From assembly GCA_050944435.1 (NCBI GenBank), contig JBMNRB010000002.1, positions 124,001 to 188,000 of the forward strand: a stretch of 64,000 bases of DNA. The letters are read 5' to 3'. Both the position numbers and the translations under genes were made by a program. Shown here in pieces: positions 1-6,978 of the stretch. The DNA comes from Ruminococcus_G sp050944435 (GTDB taxonomy: Bacteria; Bacillota; Clostridia; Lachnospirales; Lachnospiraceae). Position 1 is the first letter of the stretch. The number at the start of each line of letters is the position of its first letter. The notes under the pieces are model-generated. The model ran no database searches. It saw nothing but the letters and a program-made list of their open reading frames with translations, and was not told the origin of the DNA.

Positions 1-1337
1 TCGATTACAGCCACCCGGATTTTTTGTATCCTGACGGCAGCAGTCGGATTTTGTACCTTTGGGATCAGACGATTCCCGGAAATCCTCCTGCGGGATATAA
101 TCTGGGCAGCCTGTATACAAAAGAGGACATTGACCGGGCGCTCAGATCAGAAAACAGGATGGAAGTGGTGCCCAGCCGGGATTTCAGCGGCCATGGAACT
201 TCTGTCATGGGAGCTGCAGCAGGAAACGGCGCAGCCAGCGGAGGAATTTACCGGGGAGCGGCGCCCCAGAGCGATTTGATTGTGGTAAAGCTGGGTACAG
301 CCGGGGAAGATTCTTTTCCGCGTACAACGGAGCTGATGCAGGCGGTGGACTTCGTAGTGCGTCTGGCAGCACAGCAGAGGATGCCGGTGGCGATTAATTT
401 AAGTTTTGGAAATGCATACGGTTCCCACAGTGGAGATTCTTTGCTGGAAACATACCTGGACAGCGTCGCAAGTGTGGGAAGAAGCGTCATATGTGCGGGA
501 ACAGGGAACGACGCAGCGTTGGGAGGACACCATTCCAGTGTTCTGCAGGAGGGGCGGCCTCAGGATGTACATTTGGCGGTGGGTGCCTATGAGACAGTTC
601 TGAATGTGCAGCTCTGGAAGCAATATGTGGATGAGGTGGATATTATTTTAATCCATCCGGACGGAACACAAATTGGCCCGCTGCGAGCGATACAAGAACC
701 TCAGCGGCTGAATTTTAAGAATACAGAAGTGCTTTTTTATTATGGGGAACCTGCACCCTACAGCACAGCACAGGAAATATATTTTGATTTCCTGCCGAGA
801 GAAAACTACATTGACAGCGGCGTATGGACTTTTCGGCTGATCCCCGTGAGAATCGTGGAGGGAAGTTATGATATGTGGCTTCCGGGAGGCCAGGTGCTGA
901 ATGCGTCTACCAGATTTTATGAACCGAGTCCGGAAAGGACGCTGACGATTCCGTCCACGGCCAGCAAGCTGATTGCGGTGGGCGCCTATGATGCCCGTCT
1001 GCTTTCTTACGCAGTTTTTTCCGGCAGGGGTTATACCAGGGTGACGGATCAGGTGAAACCGGTTCTGGTGGCTCCGGGGGTGAACGTTACGGTGCCAAAA
1101 TCGGGAGGCGGTTATCACAGTGTGACGGGAACTTCTTTTGCCACTCCCATGGTGACAGGGGGAGCGGCCCTTTTGATGGAGTGGGGAATTGTCCGGGGAA
1201 ACGATCCCTACCTTTATGGAGAAAAGGTAAAGGCGTATCTCATCAAAGGAGCTAAGCATCTGCCAGGATTCCAGGAGTACCCCAACCAGAAAGTGGGATA
1301 TGGAGCACTGTGTGTGCGGGAAAGTTTACCGATTTGA
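1..1337 (+). CDS. S8 family serine peptidase (subtilase), 5' truncated by window edge
   Basis: Subtilisin-family protease whose reading frame is already open at base 3 (DYSHPDFLYPDG), so the TTG at 24 is not the real start. The upstream DYSHPDF stretch is what normally follows the catalytic Asp motif, so that Asp lies outside the window. The catalytic His is in SGHGTSVMG (codon at 192) and the nucleophile Ser in GTSFATPMVTGG (codon at 1134). The roughly 150-residue insert between them is typical of the Csp-like and related S8 proteases common in Lachnospiraceae and Clostridium. No C-terminal anchor is visible. Substrate is unknown; germination-type, bacteriocin-processing and general roles are all possible. 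Confidence 0.93.
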   Translation, partial: DYSHPDFLYPDGSSRILYLWDQTIPGNPPAGYNLGSLYTKEDIDRALRSENRMEVVPSRDFSGHGTSVMGAAAGNGAASGGIYRGAAPQSDLIVVKLGTAGEDSFPRTTELMQAVDFVVRLAAQQRMPVAINLSFGNAYGSHSGDSLLETYLDSVASVGRSVICAGTGNDAALGGHHSSVLQEGRPQDVHLAVGAYETVLNVQLWKQYVDEVDIILIHPDGTQIGPLRAIQEPQRLNFKNTEVLFYYGEPAPYSTAQEIYFDFLPRENYIDSGVWTFRLIPVRIVEGSYDMWLPGGQVLNASTRFYEPSPERTLTIPSTASKLIAVGAYDARLLSYAVFSGRGYTRVTDQVKPVLVAPGVNVTVPKSGGGYHSVTGTSFATPMVTGGAALLMEWGIVRGNDPYLYGEKVKAYLIKGAKHLPGFQEYPNQKVGYGALCVRESLPI

Positions 1338-1381
1338 TGTTTTAAAACGTTAATTTGCTTATTTGCCCCGGAGTATTTTTT

Positions 1382-1410
1382 TTGATAAAATGATTTTTAC
1401 TATCTATATA
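1382..1410 (+). promoter_or_regulatory. Predicted sigma-A promoter of the NSS transporter gene
   Basis: TTGATA (1382-1387) and TATATA (1405-1410) are separated by exactly 17 bases. The element sits just upstream of the GGGAGG ribosome binding site of the gene starting at 1429. Confidence 0.55.
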
Positions 1411-1428
1411 CAAGGGAGGACTTAAACC

Positions 1429-2787
1429 GTGAGTGGGAGAGAACAATTCAAATCACGCCTGGGCTTTCTGCTGATTTCGGCAGGCTGCGCCATTGGAATT
1501 GGAAATGTATGGAGATTTCCGTATGTAGCGGGACAGAATGGAGGAGGAATTTTTGTTCTGTTTTATTTACTGTTTCTGGTGATCGTGGGAGTGCCCATAC
1601 TTAGTATGGAATATGCAGTGGGGAGAGCCAGCAAAAAAAGTCCGGTAAAGGCTTACCAGGCTCTTGAAAAACCAGGACAGAAATGGCATCTTCATGGATA
1701 CGTTGCACTTTTGGGCAACTATGGTCTGATGATGTTTTATACAACGGTAACCGGATGGATGCTGTATTACTTTTACAGCTTTGTCACCGGAAAATTCAGC
1801 GGAGCCAATACGGAACAGGTGCAGGGAATTTTTAATGATATGCTGGGAAGTGCCGGAACCAACATTTTCTGGATGGTTATTGTAGTTATACTGGGAATTT
1901 TGATCTGTTCTATGGGACTTCAGGCCGGAGTGGAACGGATTACAAAAGTCATGATGATTGGTCTTCTGGCGATTATGGTAATATTGGCGGTTAACGGCTT
2001 TTTCCTGGATGGAGCTATAGAAGGTCTGAAATTTTATCTGCTTCCAGATTTTGATAAATTGAAAGAAGTGGGTCTTGGCAATGTGATTGTGGCGGCGATG
2101 AATCAGTCCTTTTTCACTCTGAGTCTGGGAATCGGAGCAATGGCAATTTTCGGCAGCTACCTGGGGAGAGAAAGAACTCTCCTGGGGGAGGGCGTACGTG
2201 TGGCCGCGCTGGATACTTTCGTGGCTATTACTGCCGGACTGATTATTTTTCCGGCATGTTTTGCATTCGGTGTAAATCCGGACAGCGGCCCAAGTCTGGT
2301 CTTTATCACACTGCCCAACGTATTCCTGTCCATGCCGGGCGGACGTTTCTGGGGCAGTCTGTTCTTCCTGTTTATGTTTTTTGCTGCATTTTCCACTATT
2401 ATTGCCGTGTTCGAAAATATTATCGCATGTACGATGGAATTGTGGAATGTGGAGAGAAAAAAGGCTTCTGTAATTAATCTGGTGGTGATCATTTTAATTT
2501 CGCTGCCCTGTGTATTCGGCTACAGTATCTGGCAGGGCTTCCAGCCATTGGGAGAGGGAACTGCAGTTCTGGATTTGGAAGATTTTATCGTCAGCAATAT
2601 TTTGCTGCCGCTGGGATCCCTTGTCTATCTGCTGTTTTGTACTTCACGCTGGGGATGGGGCTTTAAGAATTACCAGAAAGAGGCCAATTATGGTGTCGGA
2701 TTGAAAGTACCCAACTGGATTCGTATATATGTATCCTGGATCGTACCCATTGCAGTGATCATCATTTTCCTGCAGGGCATTCTGTAA
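1429..2787 (+). CDS. Sodium-dependent transporter, NSS/SNF family
   Basis: Neurotransmitter:sodium symporter family protein of 452 residues, the usual bacterial length (LeuT/TnaT-like). It couples Na+ influx to uptake of an amino acid or related amine across the cytoplasmic membrane. The N-terminal signature GCAIGIGNVWRFPY followed by the GQNGGG turn is the family hallmark in TM1, which unwinds to hold substrate and sodium. About 11-12 hydrophobic segments follow. Start is GTG at 1429 behind GGGAGG. It is monocistronic, between its own promoter and a strong terminator at 2805-2845. The substrate cannot be read from sequence; a Trp/Tyr/Ala-type amino acid is usual. Confidence 0.93.
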   Translation: MSGREQFKSRLGFLLISAGCAIGIGNVWRFPYVAGQNGGGIFVLFYLLFLVIVGVPILSMEYAVGRASKKSPVKAYQALEKPGQKWHLHGYVALLGNYGLMMFYTTVTGWMLYYFYSFVTGKFSGANTEQVQGIFNDMLGSAGTNIFWMVIVVILGILICSMGLQAGVERITKVMMIGLLAIMVILAVNGFFLDGAIEGLKFYLLPDFDKLKEVGLGNVIVAAMNQSFFTLSLGIGAMAIFGSYLGRERTLLGEGVRVAALDTFVAITAGLIIFPACFAFGVNPDSGPSLVFITLPNVFLSMPGGRFWGSLFFLFMFFAAFSTIIAVFENIIACTMELWNVERKKASVINLVVIILISLPCVFGYSIWQGFQPLGEGTAVLDLEDFIVSNILLPLGSLVYLLFCTSRWGWGFKNYQKEANYGVGLKVPNWIRIYVSWIVPIAVIIIFLQGIL

Positions 2788-2804
2788 TCAGAGAGCCTAT
2801 AGTA

Positions 2805-2845
2805 AAAAATGCCGTATAGGGAATGGTTTCCCTATACGGCATTTT
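2805..2845. terminator. Bidirectional rho-independent terminator
   Basis: Near-perfect inverted repeat (ATGCCGTATAGGGAA / TTCCCTATACGGCAT) with a short TGG-type loop, flanked by A- and T-tracts on either side. It lies between the convergent NSS transporter (+) and the lipoprotein gene (-) and can serve both. Confidence 0.88.
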
Positions 2846-2856
2846 AATGCGGAAAA

Positions 2857-3864
2857 TTATTTGCTTTCCGCAGCTTTTTTTGCAAAATCTGTATTGATTA
2901 ATTCCGTATATTCCACTCTGGAAGACAGTTCGCCGGCTTCGTCCAGAATGTCCTGCAGAAGTTCAAAACTTTCCTGCTGGAAAATCAGGTCTTCTTTCCA
3001 GGTGTCCTGTTCATAATAACGGGTTACGATGGTGGTGATGGTGTCCAGATCATTTTCTTCAAATTGGGGAGCGATGGCGGCGGCGATTTCTTCGGGGGTA
3101 TGGGAGTTGACATAATCCATGCCCCTTTGCAGTGCGCTTGTGAATTTCTGAATGATTTCGGGATTTTCTTTCAGGTAGCTGGATTTTGCACTGTATGCGG
3201 TGTAGGGAACGTATCCGGAATCCACGCCGAGAGAAGCGACTACGTATCCGTCTCCCTGCTGTTCCAGCATGGTGGCACTGGGTTCGAATTCAACGGTAAA
3301 ATCACCAAGGCCGCCGGAAAAGGCCGCGGCGGTGGAACCAAAATCGATGCTCTGATCAATATTCATATCTGCGGCGGGATCCAGTCCGTTCTGCTTCAGA
3401 ATGTACTCAAAGACCATCTGCGGCATGCCGCCTTTTCGGCCGCCCAGGATTTCATGGCCTTTTAAATCCTCCCACTGAAAATCGTCTATAGGTTCCCGGG
3501 ACACAAGAAAATTGCCGGCCCGCTGGGTAAGCTGTGCGAAATTGATGACGGGATCTTCTGAGCCTTCCAGATAAGCGTAGACAGATGCTTCCGCCCCCAT
3601 GAAACCGATGTCGGCTTCTCCTGAAAGAACTGCGGTCATGGTTTTGTCGGCTCCGTAACCGTTGACCAGTTCCAGATCCAGGCCTTCTTCGGCGAAATAC
3701 CCTTCTTCAATGGCTACGTATTGGGGAGCATAGAAGATAGAATGGGCCACCTCGTTCAGTGTAACTTTGACTGCGGATTCTTCTTCTGTTTTGGAACAGC
3801 CTGAAAAAAGCAGTGTACCGGCTAAAACCAAAATCAGGAATCCGGCTGTCAGCCATTTTTTCAT
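2857..3864 (-). CDS. ABC transporter substrate-binding lipoprotein, NMT1/SsuA-ThiY type (orphan)
   Basis: 335-residue periplasmic-binding-type lipoprotein. It has a Lys-containing signal peptide with a lipobox ending LLFSGC (Cys about residue 23), then an NMT1/SsuA/ThiY fold: an FYAPQYVAIEEGYFAEEGLDLEL-like opening and the GEADIGFMG motif typical of aliphatic sulfonate, thiamine-precursor or nitrate/taurine-type binding proteins. The start is ATG with GGAGG upstream. No permease or ATPase gene adjoins it: its neighbours are an NSS symporter and XRE regulators. It is therefore an orphan receptor that probably works with a transporter encoded elsewhere. The ligand is unknown; HMP/thiamine precursors or sulfonates are the usual options. 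Confidence 0.88.
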   Translation of the reverse strand: MKKWLTAGFLILVLAGTLLFSGCSKTEEESAVKVTLNEVAHSIFYAPQYVAIEEGYFAEEGLDLELVNGYGADKTMTAVLSGEADIGFMGAEASVYAYLEGSEDPVINFAQLTQRAGNFLVSREPIDDFQWEDLKGHEILGGRKGGMPQMVFEYILKQNGLDPAADMNIDQSIDFGSTAAAFSGGLGDFTVEFEPSATMLEQQGDGYVVASLGVDSGYVPYTAYSAKSSYLKENPEIIQKFTSALQRGMDYVNSHTPEEIAAAIAPQFEENDLDTITTIVTRYYEQDTWKEDLIFQQESFELLQDILDEAGELSSRVEYTELINTDFAKKAAESK

Positions 3865-3936
3865 ATTATACCTCCAGATATTCTAATGATATAATATATT
3901 AAAAAAAGGCTGATTTGGTGTATATAAGGTTCTGGA

Positions 3937-4179
3937 TCAGAGGGGCTTGTTTTGGAAATCAAACAAGTCCTTCATCGGAACTTCCAGCGCTTCAGCGATA
4001 TCAAACAGTTTATTGAGAGAGATGGAAGTTTTGCTGTTGGGAGCTTCGATATTACTCATATGGGTGCGGCTGATATGTACCATTTCAGCCAGATCCATCT
4101 GTGTAAGCCCCCGCGCTCTGCGATAATATGCAATAGTAAGGCCCAGAAGCCGGAGGTCGTTCATGCGTTTATAATTCAT
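3937..4179 (-). CDS. XRE-family HTH regulator, paralogue A
   Basis: 80-residue single-domain Cro/CI-type DNA-binding protein. The HTH covers roughly residues 12-68 (GLTQMDLAEMVHISRTHMSN is the helix-turn-helix core), and there is no extra sensory domain. It is 65/80 identical by my count to the protein encoded at 4418-4660, so the two genes are a tandem duplication. ATG start with AAAAGGGGAA upstream. The target is probably its own promoter and that of the paralogue, since an 18-bp element is shared by both upstream regions. It may also act on the lipoprotein gene just downstream. Function unknown beyond DNA binding. Confidence 0.82.
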   Translation of the reverse strand: MNYKRMNDLRLLGLTIAYYRRARGLTQMDLAEMVHISRTHMSNIEAPNSKTSISLNKLFDIAEALEVPMKDLFDFQNKPL

Positions 4180-4211
4180 AAATGTTCCCCTTTTCTGTAT
4201 ATGATACTTAC

Positions 4212-4229
4212 TAGTTTAGATGGTTGAAA
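4212..4229 (-). promoter_or_regulatory. Conserved upstream element A (shared with 4708-4725)
   Basis: TAGTTTAGA-N3-TTGAAA on the + strand, 33 bases upstream of the start of XRE paralogue A. The same 15 fixed bases and spacing occur upstream of paralogue B. It is probably a common operator or promoter element. Confidence 0.5.
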
Positions 4230-4347
4230 GAAAAAGAAAACAAAGTGAAAATTGATAAATGCAATGTAAAAATAAGCAAAAGAAAAGAAAAACAGGAAAA
4301 ATGAAAAGAAGATGAGAGACGGGAGGGAGGGTGCGGAGGGAATAGAT

Positions 4348-4382
4348 CCCGGAGAAGGGAAAGATATGGTCCATTCTCCGGG
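4348..4382 (-). terminator. Hairpin downstream of XRE paralogue B, weak terminator candidate
   Basis: CCCGGAGAA and TTCTCCGGG form a 9-bp stem with a 17-base loop. On the minus strand it follows the stop of the gene at 4418-4660 and is followed by a long pyrimidine-rich run rather than a clean U-tract. Confidence 0.4.
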
Positions 4383-4417
4383 AGGGAGAAAAGTTTTAGC
4401 AGGAACAATCCTGGAAT

Positions 4418-4660
4418 TTACAGCATGGTATCCTGAAAATCAAAAAGGTCTTTGACCGGAACTTCCAGAGCGTCAGCAATGTCAAACAATTTGTTTAACG
4501 AAAGAGAAGTTCTGCTGTTGGGCGCTTCAATGTTGCTGATATGGGTACGGCTGATATTTACCGCTTCTGCCAGTTCCATTTGGGTTAATCCCCGGGCTTT
4601 ACGGTAATAGGCGATGGTAAGACCAAGGAGACGCAGCTCGTTTAGGTGTTTGTAATTCAT
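4418..4660 (-). CDS. XRE-family HTH regulator, paralogue B
   Basis: 80-residue Cro/CI-type protein, the tandem copy of the gene at 3937-4179 with 15 differences, mostly conservative and spread over the length. The HTH core is GLTQMELAEAVNISRTHISN. The recognition helices are nearly the same in both copies (only M/I and H/N type changes), so they probably bind the same or overlapping sites. ATG start behind AAAAGAGGAAAA. Each copy has its own upstream region. The 240-base spacer between the genes is strikingly purine-rich on the + strand. Confidence 0.82.
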   Translation of the reverse strand: MNYKHLNELRLLGLTIAYYRKARGLTQMELAEAVNISRTHISNIEAPNSRTSLSLNKLFDIADALEVPVKDLFDFQDTML

Positions 4661-4707
4661 CTGTTTTCCTCTTTTCTGCGGGTAATAATGTCAATCGTAT
4701 ACATTTA

Positions 4708-4725
4708 TAGTTTAGACTTTTGAAA
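4708..4725 (-). promoter_or_regulatory. Conserved upstream element B (shared with 4212-4229)
   Basis: Second copy of TAGTTTAGA-N3-TTGAAA, 48 bases upstream of the start of XRE paralogue B. The flanking sequence differs from copy A, which argues for selection on the element rather than a recent duplication. Confidence 0.5.
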
Positions 4726-4801
4726 AACAAATGAAACAAACTGAAAGAGAGTATATGCAAATGATTAATTTGCAAAAAAGAAATAATATATTGTTAAGAA
4801 T

Positions 4802-4849
4802 AAAAGCTTATTCTGACCTCTTCATGACAGTGGGCCGGAATAAGCTTTT
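4802..4849 (-). terminator. Rho-independent terminator after the CYTH gene
   Basis: AAAAGCTTATTC (4802-4813) and GAATAAGCTTTT (4838-4849) form a 12-bp stem. On the minus strand the stem ends in a T-run. It lies just downstream of the CYTH gene stop at 4862. Confidence 0.75.
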
Positions 4850-4861
4850 CTGTGGACTGGG

Positions 4862-5323
4862 TTATCCTTTTTGGGGCTGGGAAAGAGAGCTTAAAGTACT
4901 GTTGTGATAGAGAGGGGAATAGGTAACTTCTTCTCCAAACCAGGATGGAGGAGAAAATGCCCGGGCATCTTCCTCGGAGGGGAATTCCACCTCTGCCAGG
5001 ATGAGATCCTCATAGGGAGAATCAAAAAGGTCAAGTTCTATGGTCAGACCGCTTTCTTCGGGGATGCGGTAACGGGTTTTTGACAAAATAATGCCGTCCG
5101 CTTTTTCTCTCAGATGAAGGTATGCCTTTTCGTGCAGGGGAAGATTGTATTCTTCCCGCGCCAGAAATCCCTTTGATTTATAGGTTAAAATATAGTCATT
5201 ATCCTGTCTGCGGATGCGGACCACAGGATCGGTGCACAGATATGCCTGTTCGATTTTCTGACAGGGATACTGTTCCAGATTTTCCGGACGGCGGTTGATC
5301 AGGAATTTACGTTCAATTTCCAA
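4862..5323 (-). CDS. CYTH domain protein (triphosphate tunnel metalloenzyme)
   Basis: 153-residue protein that is essentially one CYTH domain. It opens with MEIERKFL, the diagnostic ExExK metal and phosphate ligand motif at residues 2-6, followed by basic strands (VRIRRQDNDYILTYKSKG) and acidic strands (LTIELDLFDSPY, LILAEVEFPSEEDA) that line the tunnel. Bacterial relatives hydrolyse inorganic triphosphate or act on other triphosphates; some are adenylate cyclases (class IV) or thiamine triphosphatases. Length fits the short bacterial CYTH group. It has its own promoter at 5380-5408 and its own terminator. Exact substrate unknown. Confidence 0.88.
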   Translation of the reverse strand: MEIERKFLINRRPENLEQYPCQKIEQAYLCTDPVVRIRRQDNDYILTYKSKGFLAREEYNLPLHEKAYLHLREKADGIILSKTRYRIPEESGLTIELDLFDSPYEDLILAEVEFPSEEDARAFSPPSWFGEEVTYSPLYHNSTLSSLSQPQKG

Positions 5324-5379
5324 ATAAATGCCTCCTCTTCTTTGCAGGAAGGAAAAATGCGCCTCCCATATTTTTTAAT

Positions 5380-5408
5380 ATTATAACATGGTGTTTCTTT
5401 GAGGTCAA
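5380..5408 (-). promoter_or_regulatory. Predicted sigma-A promoter of the CYTH gene
   Basis: On the minus strand TTGACC and TATAAT are separated by 17 bases (+ strand ATTATA at 5380-5385 and GGTCAA at 5403-5408). It is a good consensus match, about 60 bases upstream of the start codon. Confidence 0.7.
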
Positions 5409-5463
5409 AAAGCGATGCAAAGCAATACATTGCAAAAAAGAAATGAAAATAGTATAATTAATA

Positions 5464-5817
5464 TTATCTGTCATGAAAGGGATCGGAATATTGTGATTTT
5501 TTAAAAGAGATAAAAGTCTGGACGTCTTTTTTGTCACTTTCGGATAATGACAGGAAATCGGTAATTAATTGTGAAAGAGTGTAATTTGCAGCGGCAGAAT
5601 CCGAATTATTATTGACAGGCTGCAGGAGCGTGTCCAGTGTGATATCATACAGCCGGGCTATATCTGCAAGGATTTCGATATTTGGAATCCGGCGGCCATT
5701 CTCATAATTGCAGTATGACTGACGCTGAATGTTCAATATTTCGCCAAGCTGTTCCTGCGTATAACCGTGGGCTTTCCGGAAAAAGCGCAGATTTTTAGCC
5801 AGTAATTCCAGATCCAT
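5464..5817 (-). CDS. XRE-family HTH regulator with C-terminal extension
   Basis: 117-residue protein. Residues 1-65 form a Cro/CI HTH (YTQEQLGEILNIQRQSYCNY, then NGRRIPNIEILADIARLYDI), and the remaining ~50 residues (NYTLSQLITDFLSLSESDKK) resemble the short dimerisation tail of many Firmicute XRE regulators. ATG start preceded by AGGAGG. It is divergent from the small ORF starting at 5989. The intergenic region carries a repeated TAGCAACGA motif and a GCAAC/GTTGC dyad, which are good candidates for its operators. It is not closely similar to the two tandem XRE proteins at 3.9-4.7 kb. Confidence 0.85.
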   Translation of the reverse strand: MDLELLAKNLRFFRKAHGYTQEQLGEILNIQRQSYCNYENGRRIPNIEILADIARLYDITLDTLLQPVNNNSDSAAANYTLSQLITDFLSLSESDKKDVQTFISFKKSQYSDPFHDR

Positions 5818-5874
5818 AGTTTACCTCCTGATTTTTATGTAATTATAGCAAAGAGCCTTCAGAAAGCAGAGAAC

Positions 5875-5932
5875 TAGCAACGAAATGAATATTTTTATAT
5901 CAAATTAAACTGTAATAGCAACGATTTGTTGC
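5875..5932. promoter_or_regulatory. Candidate operator pair between XRE gene and divergent small ORF
   Basis: TAGCAACGA occurs at 5875-5883 and again at 5916-5924. The second copy is part of an inverted repeat GCAAC-GATTT-GTTGC (5918-5932). Position between divergent genes suggests autoregulation by the XRE protein. Confidence 0.45.
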
Positions 5933-5988
5933 CATTGTGTCGCAAAACAGGTAAGATTATTAAAGAGAGAAAGGGGTTCATTTTTATT

Positions 5989-6219
5989 ATGATAGGAATT
6001 ATGAATCGATGCCTGGATTGGCAGAGCAGCGAAAAACGAATTTTACAGTTGACGGGGCGGGCAGGTATGGAACTGATGGTTCCCTATGTTCGCAAGCTCG
6101 AAAAAGAAACGGAAGAGTGCGGAGGCGATGAAAAAATTATGCTGGAAGCCAAGGAGGAAATCCGGAATAAAATAATAGAAGAAATAAGGACCCTTGAGTT
6201 GCAAAAGGGGCTTTTTTAG
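5989..6219 (+). CDS. Small hypothetical protein
   Basis: 76-residue ORF from ATG 5989, preceded by AGAAAGGGG at an 11-base distance. The product is highly charged and predicted helical (VRKLEKETEECGGDEK, EAKEEIRNKIIEEIRTLE), with no signal peptide or membrane segment. I do not recognise a family. It lies divergent to the XRE gene at 5464-5817 and just upstream of the DJ-1-like gene. Its last codons overlap a CCCTT...AAGGGG-CTTTTTT hairpin that could be its terminator, so it may be a single-gene unit controlled by the XRE protein. Coding status is moderately supported by the start signals and length only. Confidence 0.45.
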   Translation: MIGIMNRCLDWQSSEKRILQLTGRAGMELMVPYVRKLEKETEECGGDEKIMLEAKEEIRNKIIEEIRTLELQKGLF

Positions 6220-6265
6220 TGCTATAATCATAGCGACTATAAACAAAGATTCAGAGGAGGTAACT

Positions 6266-6817
6266 ATGGCTAAAGTATATGTGTTTTTTGCGGATGGCTT
6301 TGAAGAAGTAGAGGGTCTTACAACTGTGGATTTGCTCAGAAGAGCAGGCGTCGAAGTGGTGATGACTTCGATCATGGGAAAAAATGCGGTAACAGGGGCC
6401 CAGGGAATTACAATACAGACGGATAAAATTTTTGAAGAAATTGATCCCTCCGATGGAGATATGCTGATCCTTCCGGGCGGACAGCCGGGCACCACCAATT
6501 TAAGCCAGTATAAACCGCTGACGGATCTGCTGACAGACTGGAATGCGAAAGGAAAGAAAATGGCGGCGATTTGCGCGGCTCCCACGGTATTTGGCGGTCT
6601 GGGAATCTTAAAGGGCAGAAAAGCCACCTGCTATCCGGGATGCGAGTCGGGACTGACAGGAGCCGAGACTTCTGAGGATCGGGTCGTGACGGATGGAAAT
6701 ATTACCACCAGCCGGGGAGTAGGTACGGCGATTTCTTTTGGACTGGAGCTGGTATCGATTCTGGTGGACAAAAAAACAGCGGACGAACTGAAAGCGGGCA
6801 TCGTGTACGGCCACTGA
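6266..6817 (+). CDS. DJ-1/PfpI family protein
   Basis: 183-residue DJ-1/PfpI-superfamily protein from ATG 6266, behind GAGGAGG. Visible motifs are the N-terminal YVFFADGFEEVEGLTTVDLL with the conserved acidic residue (E15-type), LILPGGQPG, and the nucleophile elbow AAICAAPTVFGGLGIL with the reactive Cys near residue 105. The family includes deglycase/protease-like and chaperone activities, and bacterial members (YajL, ThiJ-like) are linked to oxidative or carbonyl stress; the precise reaction is disputed. The frame stays open upstream of the ATG but only this start has a ribosome binding site. Confidence 0.9.
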   Translation: MAKVYVFFADGFEEVEGLTTVDLLRRAGVEVVMTSIMGKNAVTGAQGITIQTDKIFEEIDPSDGDMLILPGGQPGTTNLSQYKPLTDLLTDWNAKGKKMAAICAAPTVFGGLGILKGRKATCYPGCESGLTGAETSEDRVVTDGNITTSRGVGTAISFGLELVSILVDKKTADELKAGIVYGH

Positions 6818-6889
6818 GCCTTTGAAGAGCAGAAATTTAGCCTGTGGGCTGAAGAAATCTAAAAAGTACTGGAAATTGTTCAGGAGTTA

Positions 6890-6898
6890 TGCTATACT
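6890..6898 (+). promoter_or_regulatory. Extended -10 of the tig operon promoter (candidate)
   Basis: TGC-TATACT, an extended -10 element, lies 80 bases upstream of tig with no strong -35 box. No other promoter-like sequence was seen in the gap. Confidence 0.4.
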
Positions 6899-6978
6899 AC
6901 AAAAATGACTGTAAGTATGGAATAGTGTGAAAGTATGTAAATATTTTTCATATAGAGAACGAGGAGGAAATCAGTAAA

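Noticed and set aside
6043..6627. Minus-strand open frame of 194 codons over the small ORF and the DJ-1 gene
   Set aside because: It is antisense to the DJ-1 gene, whose frame is strongly supported, and has no start signals.
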